Positions 25,040-33,406 are shown, numbered from the stretch's first letter. The stretch: 45,582 nt of DNA from JAVZLH01 sp049700435 (GCA_049700435.1 JBNAVK010000006.1:1-45582), one strand, 5' to 3'. Notes: generated by a model from the letters alone, not told the origin. Program-made: numbers and translations.

Positions 25040-26704
25040 TTATTTCAACATGGGCATTTTGATTTCTTTTTCTTTCGCTATTTTCTTGGCTTTCTCATAT
25101 CCAGCGTCTGCATGTCTCACTATGGCTGTCCCCGGGTCTGTTGTCAGAACCGTCACCACGCGTTTTTCCGCTTCTTTTGTTCCATCAGCAACTAAGCACA
25201 TGCCTGCGTGAATGCTGTAGCCTATTCCCACTCCTCCGCCGTGGTGCACGCTTACCCATGTGGCGCCTGCAACAGCGTTTAATAACGCGTTGAGAATCGG
25301 CCAGTCTGCTATGGCGTCGCTTCCATCCATCATGCCTTCGGTTTCGCGGTTTGGCGAGGCTACGCTCCCGCCGTCGAGGTGGTCGCGTCCAATCCATATG
25401 GGTCCGGATAGGCGACCGTCTGCCACCATGTCGTTCATCATTTTTCCGAAGCGGGCTCTTTCACCGAATCCAAGCCAGCAGACCCTCGCTGGCAAGCCTT
25501 GGAATTTAACTTGTTCTCTGGCTTTTTGTATCCAGCGGCACAGTTCCTTGTTGTAGGAGAACTCCTTCAATATGACATCGTCAAGTTTGTATATGTCCTC
25601 TGGGCTTCCAACAAGGGATGTCCAACGGAAGGGGCCTCGACCCTCACAAAACATTGGCCTAATGTAGCGTTGGACGAAGCCCGGATAAGCAAAGGCTTCC
25701 TTGAATCCGGCGTTGTAGGCTTGTTGGCGCAAGTTATTCCCATACTCGAATGTTACGGCGCCTTTCTGCATCATTTTGACCATGGTTTCAACTTGTAGGC
25801 GCATACTTTTGCTTGCGCGGCGCATGTATTCTTGCGGGTCATTTTTCCTAAGTTCGTCAGCTTCTTCCTTTGACATGCCTGCGGGATAATACCCGTTTAA
25901 CGGGTCGTGCGCGGAGGTTTGGTCTGTTAAAACGTCTGGAATTATGCTCCGCTTTAATAGTTCTGGATGCACTTCCGCAGCGTTGCCCAGCAAACCTATG
26001 CTTCGTGGAACACCATCGCGTTTAGCCTCTAAAGCCAGTTTCACAGCCTCATCTAAATCCTCTGTCCACATTTCCAAGTAACCATGCTTGAGCCTGCGTT
26101 CAATGGCTCGCTTATCAATTTCTACAATTAAGGCTACTCCATCATTCATCGTCACGGCTAGAGGTTGGGCACCGCCCATCTCGCCTAAACCAGCCGTCAA
26201 AACAAGTCGGCCGCGCAGCGACCCGCCGAAGTGTTCTTTCGCAACTGCGGCAAGCGTTTCGTAGGTGCCTTGCAAAATTCCTTGTGTTCCAATGTAGGCC
26301 CATGAACCCGCGGTCATCTGCCCGAACATGATTAGGCCCTTTTGCTCTAACTCGTAGAAGTAGTCCCAAGTAGCCCATTTTGGCACAAGCATGGCGTTTA
26401 CGATTAGCGCTCTTGGCGCCAACTCATGCGTTTTGAAAACAGCTACTGGTTTTCCGCTTTGGATAAGCATCGTTTCATCAGGCTCAAGCTCAGTCAAAGT
26501 TTCAACAATGCGCTCGAAACATTTCCAGTCTCGCGCTGCCTTCCCAGTCCCGCCATAGACAATAAGCCTTTCAGGGTCTTTTGCCACTTCAGGGTCAACC
26601 ACGTTAAAGAGCATGCGTAAAATTCCTTCAATCTGCCAGTTCTTACAGTGCAGTTCGTGACCAGTCAAACATTTAACTGGCTTTTTAAGTTTGAATTTGC
26701 CCAA
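25040..26704 (-). CDS. hutU: Urocanate hydratase
   Basis: The 554-residue NAD-dependent enzyme converts urocanate to imidazolonepropionate, the second step of histidine degradation. Family motifs include VYGGTGKAARDW near the N-terminus, FGQMTAGSWAYIGTQGILQG, TAGLGEMGGAQPLAVTMN for NAD binding, and WIGRDHLDGGSVASPNRETE. VSVHHGGGVGIGYSIHAGM and HADAGYEKA are near the C-terminus. The start is TTG at 26704 with GGTGA 6 nt upstream. It is the last gene of ftcD-hutI-hutU, 64 nt after hutI. Confidence 0.96.
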   Translation of the reverse strand: MGKFKLKKPVKCLTGHELHCKNWQIEGILRMLFNVVDPEVAKDPERLIVYGGTGKAARDWKCFERIVETLTELEPDETMLIQSGKPVAVFKTHELAPRALIVNAMLVPKWATWDYFYELEQKGLIMFGQMTAGSWAYIGTQGILQGTYETLAAVAKEHFGGSLRGRLVLTAGLGEMGGAQPLAVTMNDGVALIVEIDKRAIERRLKHGYLEMWTEDLDEAVKLALEAKRDGVPRSIGLLGNAAEVHPELLKRSIIPDVLTDQTSAHDPLNGYYPAGMSKEEADELRKNDPQEYMRRASKSMRLQVETMVKMMQKGAVTFEYGNNLRQQAYNAGFKEAFAYPGFVQRYIRPMFCEGRGPFRWTSLVGSPEDIYKLDDVILKEFSYNKELCRWIQKAREQVKFQGLPARVCWLGFGERARFGKMMNDMVADGRLSGPIWIGRDHLDGGSVASPNRETEGMMDGSDAIADWPILNALLNAVAGATWVSVHHGGGVGIGYSIHAGMCLVADGTKEAEKRVVTVLTTDPGTAIVRHADAGYEKAKKIAKEKEIKMPMLK

Positions 26705-26768
26705 GTAAGTTCACCATCATCAAGATAATCCAATCGCTCTTTAATTCTTTTACTTAACCCGCAAAGTG

Positions 26769-28094
26769 TCATTCAATCTCGCGCAAAAACAGTGGCTCTT
26801 TTGTTTTTTCTCTGTCCACGACAACTCTCCCGTTTTTGATAACTTTGTCTACGAGGTTTACGCCAAAGCGGTAACCTAAAAACTTGTGGTTGGGCATGTC
26901 TAGAACAACCACATCAGCCTTTTTTCCAACCTCTAAACTGCCAACCTCGCTGGCGCGGCCAATGGCGTGAGCTGCGTTTAATGTTGCGGCTGTTATTGCT
27001 TCGGCTGAGGTTAACCTCATGAAGTGGCAGGCGAAAGCTATGACCAGTTGTTGGTTTTCCACCCAGCAGCTAGGGTTGAAGTCCGTGCCCAAAGCCACTG
27101 GAACACCCAAATCAATCATTAGCCTAGCGTCTGCGTATCGTCCAATCATTAAACTAAAGGCGGCGGCGGGGAGCAAAACAGCTATGACGCCCTTTTCCGC
27201 CATGGTTTTTATGCCTTCTTGAGATGAGAAGAGGAGATGTTCAGCGGAAACAGCTCCGATATCCGCTGCAAGTTCTGCTCCTCCCATCATGCTCATTTCG
27301 TCGGCGTGAACCTTAGACTTTAAGCCATGGTTCTGTCCAGCTACTAAGACGCGCTTTGCATGTTCCAAGCTGAAAACTCCTCTTTCACAAAAAACATCGC
27401 AAAACTCAGCCAGCCGTTTTTCAGCAACTTTAGGAAGCATATCCTCAACGATGAGACTAACATAGCCTTGAACGTCAGTTTTAAATTCATAGGGAACCGC
27501 ATGGGCTCCCATAAAAGTTGGAACGATGTCCACACAGTGCAGCTGGTCCACACGCCTAATAACCTCCAAAATCTTCAGCTCGTCCTTGCTTGTTAGACCA
27601 TATCCGCTTTTGGCTTCAATAGTTGTTGTTCCATGCTCTAACATGACATCCAAAGTTTTAATGCTGTTTTCGACGAGTTTTTCAAAGCTTGCTCTTCGCG
27701 TTTCCCTAACAGTTTTCAGTATCCCCCCTCCACTGCTTAGGATTTCCATGTAGGAAGCGCCTTCAATTCGCATTTGAAATTCGCCTTCCCTAGAGCCAGC
27801 AAAGACAAGATGCGTGTGAGGGTCAACAAATCCTGGAAGAACAGTTTTCCCTTTGGCGTTTATTATGTTTTCAGCCTTGAAGTTTTTGGTGATTTCTGGA
27901 GTTTTTCCAACAGCCACTATTTTGCCGTCTTTTATGGCTAGGCTTCCATTCTGGATTATTCCAATTTCCCGCATCTGTTTACCAGTTCGTGGTTTCTGGC
28001 TTCCGCCAGCCAGCGTCACAAGTTCTTCAGCATTCACCATAAGCAGGTCAACGGTCTCTCTCACCCGAGCCTTCCCAGTTTTACTCAAATACAC
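26769..28094 (-). CDS. hutI: Imidazolonepropionase
   Basis: This amidohydrolase-superfamily enzyme opens the imidazolone ring to give N-formimino-glutamate. Metal ligands are visible in VDPHTHLVFAGSREGEF (H93, H95), SKVHADEMS and ALGTDFNPSCW. SYMEILSSGGGILKTVRETR is also diagnostic. Counted from the GTG at 28094 it has 441 residues and overlaps ftcD by 14 nt. A GTG at 28064, with GGAAGG just before it, would remove ten residues and give a start closer to known HutI proteins. Confidence 0.95.
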   Translation of the reverse strand: MYLSKTGKARVRETVDLLMVNAEELVTLAGGSQKPRTGKQMREIGIIQNGSLAIKDGKIVAVGKTPEITKNFKAENIINAKGKTVLPGFVDPHTHLVFAGSREGEFQMRIEGASYMEILSSGGGILKTVRETRRASFEKLVENSIKTLDVMLEHGTTTIEAKSGYGLTSKDELKILEVIRRVDQLHCVDIVPTFMGAHAVPYEFKTDVQGYVSLIVEDMLPKVAEKRLAEFCDVFCERGVFSLEHAKRVLVAGQNHGLKSKVHADEMSMMGGAELAADIGAVSAEHLLFSSQEGIKTMAEKGVIAVLLPAAAFSLMIGRYADARLMIDLGVPVALGTDFNPSCWVENQQLVIAFACHFMRLTSAEAITAATLNAAHAIGRASEVGSLEVGKKADVVVLDMPNHKFLGYRFGVNLVDKVIKNGRVVVDREKTKEPLFLREIE

Positions 28095-29001
28095 CGCCTT
28101 CTTCCATGGCTTTTTGGATAGCCATTTCTAACACGCGGTCTTCTGATAAATTGTCTATTTTAAGGTAGTAGGAAGCAACATCAATAATCGCCTTTAAAGG
28201 AGCCATACCGCAAAACTCTGCGCCTACAATTGGAACATTGTAGCGGGCGCATTCCACCTTTAACGCTTCAAAAACACGGTAGAGCGGAGTCCTTTCGAAA
28301 TCAGTTATGCTCATGCCTATTTGAGTGATGTTCTTTTCCGGGATGAAAGCAGCCATAGCCTTAACATTTGAGAAACCACCCTTTTTTCCATGTAAAGCCT
28401 TCGCGATTTTTTTGGCCGTGGCTAGGTCTGCAGTTCCAAGACTCACATTGAAGCCAACCATAATTTTCCTAGCTCCTGTTATGGTTGCGCCAGCTGTCGG
28501 GTGCGGTTTAGCTGGGCCATAGTCTGGTTTGCGGTTTGGCTTAACTATCATTTCAGCCAGTCGCTCGTATTCGCCTTCACGTATCCAGTCTAAATCTTTG
28601 CGTTCGGGGCTTGTAGCGGCTTCACCGTATAGATAGACTGGAACCCTACAGTTTTCCGCTAGGGTTTTGCCGAAACTCTTTGCCAAAGCAACACAATCTT
28701 CCATCGTAACATTTTTTAACGGTATGAAGGGAACGACGTCGACGGCGCCTAGGCGTGGGTGCTGACCTTTATGCTTGTTCATATCTATCAGTTTTATGGC
28801 GCACTGTGCCGAGTTTAAAGCAGCCTTCAAAACCGCGGTTTTCCCGCCAATAAAGGAGACAACCAACCGGTTATAGTAATTATCATATGTAAAGTCGAGA
28901 ACGTATGCGCCCTTAACATTTTTTATCTCTCTTAAAACTGCTTCAACAATTTTTGGGTCGGATGTGCTGAAGTTCGGCACACACTCAATAATCTCCTTCA
29001 A
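28081..29001 (-). CDS. ftcD: Glutamate formimidoyltransferase (formiminotransferase)
   Basis: The 306-residue protein has the two formiminotransferase subdomains: ECVPNFSTSDPKIVEAV and KGQHPRLGAVDVVPFIPL, then RKIMVGFNVSLGTADLATAK. It transfers the formimino group of formiminoglutamate to a tetrahydropterin, yielding glutamate. The cyclodeaminase domain found fused in animals is absent. The start is TTG at 29001 after AAGGACA. It is the first gene of the minus-strand hut cluster. The first pathway enzyme, histidine ammonia-lyase (HutH), is not in this window. Confidence 0.94.
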   Translation of the reverse strand: MKEIIECVPNFSTSDPKIVEAVLREIKNVKGAYVLDFTYDNYYNRLVVSFIGGKTAVLKAALNSAQCAIKLIDMNKHKGQHPRLGAVDVVPFIPLKNVTMEDCVALAKSFGKTLAENCRVPVYLYGEAATSPERKDLDWIREGEYERLAEMIVKPNRKPDYGPAKPHPTAGATITGARKIMVGFNVSLGTADLATAKKIAKALHGKKGGFSNVKAMAAFIPEKNITQIGMSITDFERTPLYRVFEALKVECARYNVPIVGAEFCGMAPLKAIIDVASYYLKIDNLSEDRVLEMAIQKAMEEGGVFE

Positions 29002-29111
29002 TGTCCTTTCCCTTCTAAGCCCTCGGCGCCTACATAATATCTTGGAAGAAGATTAAAAGTTTCCAGTCGGCTTTATTCAAAGTTTTAATAGTTTCCAAGC
29101 AATCAATAAGT

Positions 29112-29735
29112 GTGAAAAGAGGAGAGACGCCCTTGCCATCGAAACTTGAATTTGAAGCCCCAACGTGGAACAAAATTTACAATATGCTCCTAAACTTGGC
29201 TGAAAAAATTAGAAAGAACGGGTTTAAACCAGACATAATCGTCGGCGTTTCAAGAGGCGGGTGGCCCCCGGCGAGAGTGATGTCAGACTTGCTTGGTAAC
29301 CCGAACCTTGCAAATGTTAAAGTAGAATTTTATTTAGGCGTAGCTGAAACAAAGGGCGAGCCCGTTTTGACGCAGCCGGTTTCCGTTGATGTCAAGGGTA
29401 AGAAAGTGCTTGTTGTGGATGAGGTCGCTGACACTGGCAAGAGCCTGAAACTAATTAAACAACACATTACTGAAAAGGGAGCGTCGGAGGTTAAGATAGC
29501 AACAGTCTACTATAAGCCATGGAGCATCGTCAAGCCAGATTATTATGAAGGTGAGACGAGCCGATGGATAGTTTTTCCATGGGAGATAAAGGAAACAATT
29601 CAGAAAATCGCTAAAAATTGTAAAGAGAAGGGAAAATCGATAGAGGAAGATGCTGAAAAACTTGTAGATGCTGGAATACCGCGGGAACTTGTTGAGAAAT
29701 TTTTGAAAGAAACCCTTGAGGAAGGACATTGCTGA
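29112..29735 (+). CDS. Phosphoribosyltransferase
   Basis: This type I phosphoribosyltransferase of about 200 residues carries the PRPP loop KVLVVDEVADTGKSLKLI (about residues 96-113) and DIIVGVSRGGWPPARVMSD near residue 43. Both are typical of the archaeal purine phosphoribosyltransferase-like COG2236 group. The substrate is not clear from sequence. A C-terminal helical extension (EDAEKLVDAGIPRELVEKFL) is extra. A GTG at 29112 lies about 26 nt from TTTTAATA and could be leaderless. A TTG at 29133, preceded by AGGAG, is an equally good start. It overlaps the Cgi121 gene by 7 nt. Confidence 0.87.
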   Translation: MKRGETPLPSKLEFEAPTWNKIYNMLLNLAEKIRKNGFKPDIIVGVSRGGWPPARVMSDLLGNPNLANVKVEFYLGVAETKGEPVLTQPVSVDVKGKKVLVVDEVADTGKSLKLIKQHITEKGASEVKIATVYYKPWSIVKPDYYEGETSRWIVFPWEIKETIQKIAKNCKEKGKSIEEDAEKLVDAGIPRELVEKFLKETLEEGHC

Positions 29736-30295
29736 AACCTATCGAAGAATTCGCAAAATACATGGCAATAACAGGATTCAAAAACGTTAAAATTAAAGAT
29801 GTTGAAGAATTCCTTGAGAAAATAAACAGGGAAAAGCCAGCTAGCGTGGACGTACAGTTTTTCGATGCGGAGCTTGTGGCTACGTGGCAACACCTATATT
29901 TTGCGGTTTTAAACGCGTTGACAGCCTTTAAAAATAAACAGAACATTTCAAAAACTTTAGCCATTGAAATAATGCTTTATGCCTCAGCGCAACGGCAAAT
30001 CCGAAAGGCTATGGAGCTTATCGGAATAAAACCCAACTTGTCAAAAATTGCAGTCATAGCAGTTGGAGAAGACCCAGAAACTGTGAAAACTGCGGTGTCA
30101 ACGGTTTTAAAGCATGCTAACGCCAAACAAGATGACGGAGTTCTCGAGCTGACGGATGCCAAAATGAAAGAAGTTCAAAGGGTTTTTGGGATTTCTGATG
30201 TGGAAATTGAAACAGTTGCTGAAGGAGACGACTTGAAAGGAGCTTTGGTTGACCTCGTTATTGAGAGGATGGCGTTGCTTTCGGTTCAGCATTAG
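29729..30295 (+). CDS. cgi121: KEOPS complex subunit Cgi121
   Basis: The 188-residue protein matches archaeal Cgi121. EIMLYASAQRQIRKAMELIG (about 73-92) is the conserved tRNA/Bud32-binding stretch. VDVQFFDAELVATWQHLYFAV is the N-terminal part. Within KEOPS it helps Kae1-Bud32 add threonylcarbamoyl to A37 of ANN-decoding tRNAs by holding the CCA end. The start is TTG at 29729, inside the end of the phosphoribosyltransferase gene, with AGGAAGGA upstream, so translation is coupled. No other KEOPS gene is nearby. Confidence 0.88.
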   Translation: MLKPIEEFAKYMAITGFKNVKIKDVEEFLEKINREKPASVDVQFFDAELVATWQHLYFAVLNALTAFKNKQNISKTLAIEIMLYASAQRQIRKAMELIGIKPNLSKIAVIAVGEDPETVKTAVSTVLKHANAKQDDGVLELTDAKMKEVQRVFGISDVEIETVAEGDDLKGALVDLVIERMALLSVQH

Positions 30296-30297
30296 CC

Positions 30298-30822
30298 CTA
30301 CAGAATTTTCTCCTTCATTGTTGACAAAACGTCTTCCGGCTTTATTACGGACATTCCCGTTAATCCGCCGACGACCTCGATTAAAAGGATTTTGTTGGGG
30401 TTGTTTAGGTCAACTTTCCGCTCGATTTCTGTTGCAGCCGCTTCAATTATTTCTCTTGTGGAGGTTTCTGTGAAGCGCTTTTCAACTGTAACCCTAAAAG
30501 TTTCGTTTTCGCCTATTTTTTGGCTAAGCTCTCTTGCCGCACGTTTAATTTCTCCCAAGTCGGTGCGGACAACTTTCTCTATTGGGATTACTCTGAGGAT
30601 GTAGCGAAACTCGTAGGGGCGTTCGCGCAAAATTTCGCGGAACTTCACTATAACTTCAAAGGGGTTGAAGGCTGTTTTTGCGGCAATTAAACCAGAAACC
30701 CCAGTTTTGTCAACGGTAGGTGCAGAATCGCCTATTTGCCCGAGCAAATACCACAGTTCTGAGCATGCTTCGCCTTCGTTTCCACGCGAAGTTGTTGCTA
30801 AAAGGTTAAAATCTCGAAGCAT
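30298..30822 (-). CDS. THUMP-domain RNA-binding protein (Tan1-like)
   Basis: This is a stand-alone THUMP protein of 174 residues. Typical features are the opening FNLLATTSRGNEGEACSELW, RPYEFRYILRVIPIEKVV, and GENETFRVTVEKRFTETSTR. The last part, ILLIEVVGGLTGMSVIKPED, closes the domain. Eukaryotic Tan1/THUMPD1 assists tRNA-Ser/Leu acetylation at C12 with Nat10; archaeal relatives may act similarly, which is inference. The ATG at 30822 has GAAGGTG 6 nt upstream; a GTG at 30831 overlaps that site and is less likely. It converges with cgi121, another tRNA-modification gene, 2 nt apart. Confidence 0.85.
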   Translation of the reverse strand: MLRDFNLLATTSRGNEGEACSELWYLLGQIGDSAPTVDKTGVSGLIAAKTAFNPFEVIVKFREILRERPYEFRYILRVIPIEKVVRTDLGEIKRAARELSQKIGENETFRVTVEKRFTETSTREIIEAAATEIERKVDLNNPNKILLIEVVGGLTGMSVIKPEDVLSTMKEKIL

Positions 30823-30902
30823 AACACGCACCTTCGCTTTTACATATGCAGTTATTGTCAGAACGAATTTAAGATTTCCAACTAAAATGTTAAAGGCTAT
30901 AT

Positions 30903-31112
30903 CTATTTTCCCTCGTTTAGCTTACTCAAATACTCATCTAATCTTTTGATGTGCTCATCGATTTTAGTGACGTGCTTATCCACTTTCTCGATGTGCTCAT
31001 CAATCTTTCTTTCGTAGCGTTGAATTCGCCAGACATGATAAAACAAAAGGAAAAGTTCCGCGAGGATTGCAAGTAAAAGAGCTGTGTCGAGAACAAGCGG
31101 GTCAATCCACAA
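30903..31112 (-). CDS. Single-pass membrane protein with a perfect heptad coiled coil
   Basis: The protein of about 69 residues starts with a hydrophobic helix (DTALLLAILAELFLLFYHVW) and continues into IDEHIEK, VDKHVTK, IDEHIKR, LDEYLSK, which are four consecutive heptads. It is therefore a membrane-anchored parallel coiled coil exposed to one side. The start I favour is TTG at 31112, with GGAGGT 6 nt upstream; a longer frame from TTG at 31139 would place that site inside the coding region. The function is unknown. His recurs at the same heptad position in three repeats. Confidence 0.65.
   Translation of the reverse strand: MWIDPLVLDTALLLAILAELFLLFYHVWRIQRYERKIDEHIEKVDKHVTKIDEHIKRLDEYLSKLNEGK
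30921..31004 (-). repeat. Degenerate 21-bp tandem repeat, four units
   Basis: The DNA coding the four heptads repeats with a 21-nt period; elements such as GATGTGCTCATC recur on the plus strand. It arose either by unit duplication or by selection for the coiled coil. Confidence 0.55.
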
Positions 31113-31218
31113 ATTGAAACCTCCATATAACCTAAACAAAGATTTTAACGTTCTTCATATAAAAAATTGATGCACACGAATAACATCGAGGTCAGTGCAG
31201 GTTAGTGGCTTTCTCACC

Positions 31219-31228
31219 GCCAATTGGC
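31219..31228. repeat. Ten-base palindrome in a GC-rich patch
   Basis: GCCAATTGGC is a perfect palindrome in a patch (about 31190-31250) noticeably richer in G and C than the surrounding spacer. GGCT and AGCC directly after it could form a further small stem. It lies about 105 nt before the RsmH start. It could be a regulator site or part of a structured RNA; no tRNA fold could be drawn. Confidence 0.3.
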
Positions 31229-31331
31229 TCTTAGCCGTCGCCTCACATCATCCCATATTAATGTATACTCTGCAAAGATTTATCCATTTTTATGCCTCTG
31301 CAAATGTTTAGAGTATGAGGAAAACGAGCCT

Positions 31332-32216
31332 ATGAATTCAGTTCACGTTCCAGTGTTGCAGAAGGAAGTTTTGCATTTCCTAGACCCGAAGGCAAATGAG
31401 AACTTCGTTGACTGCACCATCGGGGAAGGAGGTCACGCTCTCGCTATTTTGGAAAGGATACTGCCGAATGGGAAGCTTCTGGGAATAGACTGGACAAGGG
31501 AGCTTATTGAAAGTTTAAAGGCTAGGGCTGGAAGCTTAAACAAGAATTTAACTTTAGTCTGCGACAACTTCGCCAACTTAAAAGACATTGTTGAAAGACA
31601 CGGTTTTGGGCAAGTTTCCGGAGTGTTTTTTGATTTAGGGCTTTCAAGCTGGCATTTGGAAAAAAGCGGGAGAGGCTTCTCCTTTTCCAGAGATGAGCCT
31701 TTAGACATGCGTTTTCAAGGCGGAATAACTGCCCAAGAAATCGTTAACACATGGCCGCAGAGAGAGCTTGAAAGGATGTTGAAGGAGTATGGCGAAGAGA
31801 GGTTCGCGAAAAGAATCGCCAACGAAATTGTACGGTCAAGAGAGAAAGAGCCCATAACATCAACACTACAACTTGTGAGCATTGTGGAGAGGGCTGTTCC
31901 CTACTGGTATCAGAAAAGGCGGATTCACCCAGCAACAAAAACTTTTCAAGCCTTAAGAATAGCTGTAAACGACGAGCTAAACAATCTGGAAAGGGCTTTG
32001 CCTCAAGCCGTAGAAATTTTAAAGCCCGGCGGAAGGCTTGTGGTAATTTCTTTCCATTCTCTGGAAGACCGCATAGTCAAAAATTTTCTGAGGGAAAACG
32101 CGCGGAAAGGCATGATAAAAGTGTTAACGAAAAAGCCTGTTAAGCCTTCTGCGGAAGAGGTCAAAATTAATCCCCGTTCAAGGTCCGCGAGGCTTAGGAC
32201 TGCCACAAAAATTTGA
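31332..32216 (+). CDS. rsmH: 16S rRNA (cytosine-N4)-methyltransferase RsmH
   Basis: The 294-residue protein matches bacterial RsmH (MraW), which methylates N4 of C1402 in the decoding centre. The SAM motif is DCTIGEGGHALAILERI. GLSSWHLEKSGRGFSFSRDE then PLDMRF is diagnostic, as are TFQALRIAVNDELNNLE, GGRLVVISFHSLEDRIVKNF and NPRSRSARLR. The family is nearly universal in bacteria and uncommon in archaea. The ATG at 32-codon depth (31332) has GAGG upstream and the typical start MNSVHVPVLQKEVL; an open frame to 31224 is not conserved-looking. No other cell-division or wall genes accompany it. Confidence 0.94.
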   Translation: MNSVHVPVLQKEVLHFLDPKANENFVDCTIGEGGHALAILERILPNGKLLGIDWTRELIESLKARAGSLNKNLTLVCDNFANLKDIVERHGFGQVSGVFFDLGLSSWHLEKSGRGFSFSRDEPLDMRFQGGITAQEIVNTWPQRELERMLKEYGEERFAKRIANEIVRSREKEPITSTLQLVSIVERAVPYWYQKRRIHPATKTFQALRIAVNDELNNLERALPQAVEILKPGGRLVVISFHSLEDRIVKNFLRENARKGMIKVLTKKPVKPSAEEVKINPRSRSARLRTATKI

Positions 32217-32307
32217 ACTGTGAGCTTGAGAACCTGCGATTTTGGACACTAGGCTTAAATTTCGGTTTTCCGCTCTTAGGAGTCTCATAACTTGAAGGTA
32301 AGAGAAA

Positions 32308-33273
32308 ATGTCTCAAAAAGGCAGAAAGCCCGTGTTGGTCGTCCATGGCGGAGCTGGTCCTGCACGTCCAGAACGTGACAATCCATGCTTGGAAGGCGTG
32401 AAAAAAGCCGCTAGGGTAGGTTTTGACATTCTAAAAAATGGCGGGGCAGCCCTAGACTGCGTTACTGAGGCTGTTGCTGTTTTAGAGGATGAAGGCATCT
32501 TTAATGCAGGTTACGGTTCAAGCTTAAACATCCTCGGAGAGGTTGAGATGGAAGCATCTATCATGGATGGAAGAACACTGCAGGCTGGGGCTGCTGGGCT
32601 TTTAAGGGATATTAAAAACCCAGTTCGCTTAGCGAGAATTGTGATGGAGAAAACAGACCACGTGTTCGTGGTGGGCGAAGGCGCTGAGAGGCTTGCCAAA
32701 CTCTTTAATTTAGAGAGGCGAAACCCGAAAACTGAGCTTAGAATGAAACTTTATGAACAACAGAAGAGGGCTTTGCTTGAAGGAAGATTTGAACTGCTGA
32801 AACTAGCGGAATTAATCAAAAGCTATCCCAAGCTTTTTGATGTTGCAGATACTGTTGGCGCTGTTGCCCTAGACAAAGAAGGAAATACAGCCGCAGCCAC
32901 CTCAACTGGAGGTTTCCCGCTGAAAATTCCCGGAAGAATAGGGGATTCGCCTCTAATCGGATGCGGCACATACGCAGACAATAGGGCAGGGGCTTGTTCT
33001 GCTACTGGCATAGGCGAAATAGCCATAAGGCTTGTTTTAGCAAAAACTGTTTGTAATTACATGGAATCTGGAAAAAGTGCGCAGGATGCCGTTGAACAGG
33101 CTATAAGGCTTGTTAACGAGAGGATACCGATGGTTTACAATCATATGGGGCTGGTAGCCGTTGACGTAAACGGAGGCTTCGGAGCGGCGCACAACTCGCC
33201 GAGTCTCTGTTGGGCATATTGCACGCTTGAAAAACCTGAACCTGTGGCTTCGATGACAGCCAAGAAATTGTGA
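32308..33273 (+). CDS. Isoaspartyl peptidase/L-asparaginase (plant-type Ntn hydrolase)
   Basis: This 321-residue precursor is of the type 2 asparaginase family. VVHGGAGPARPERDN opens the protein and EGIFNAGYGSSLNILGEVEM is the oxyanion/sodium-loop region. Autocleavage is predicted before Thr182 in FDVADTVGAVALDKEGNTAA, giving alpha and beta subunits. GCGTYADNRAGACSATGIGE binds substrate. Members degrade isoaspartyl dipeptides from damaged proteins and asparagine. AAGGTAAGAG precedes the ATG. Confidence 0.94.
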   Translation: MSQKGRKPVLVVHGGAGPARPERDNPCLEGVKKAARVGFDILKNGGAALDCVTEAVAVLEDEGIFNAGYGSSLNILGEVEMEASIMDGRTLQAGAAGLLRDIKNPVRLARIVMEKTDHVFVVGEGAERLAKLFNLERRNPKTELRMKLYEQQKRALLEGRFELLKLAELIKSYPKLFDVADTVGAVALDKEGNTAAATSTGGFPLKIPGRIGDSPLIGCGTYADNRAGACSATGIGEIAIRLVLAKTVCNYMESGKSAQDAVEQAIRLVNERIPMVYNHMGLVAVDVNGGFGAAHNSPSLCWAYCTLEKPEPVASMTAKKL

Positions 33274-33346
33274 AAGAAACTTTGTAAAGGAACCGTCGGC
33301 AACCGTGAAATTGAATAGTTTTCTCGACAATTGACGAATGGAAATC

Positions 33347-33385
33347 TTTTAAAGTTTGATAGTGCGCTCCACTACGCATCAAACT
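33347..33385 (+). promoter_or_regulatory. TATA box with overlapping interrupted palindrome (promoter of the Glu/Trp peptide gene)
   Basis: TTTTAAAG at 33347-33354 is a TATA-like element. AGTTTGAT (33353-33360) and ATCAAACT (33378-33385) form a perfect 8-bp inverted repeat, with AGTG/CACT as a second inner pair at 33361-33364 and 33370-33373. The repeat covers the stretch from the TATA box to the expected start of transcription near 33374-33380, the usual place for an archaeal repressor site. It could also fold as RNA if transcription begins further upstream. Confidence 0.5.
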
Positions 33386-33406
33386 CCCTAATGGAGGTGA
33401 AAAAGG

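Noticed and set aside
31224..31331. N-terminal extension of RsmH
   Set aside because: It contains an unlikely Cys-rich stretch, and the ATG at 31332 has a Shine-Dalgarno site and the expected RsmH start.
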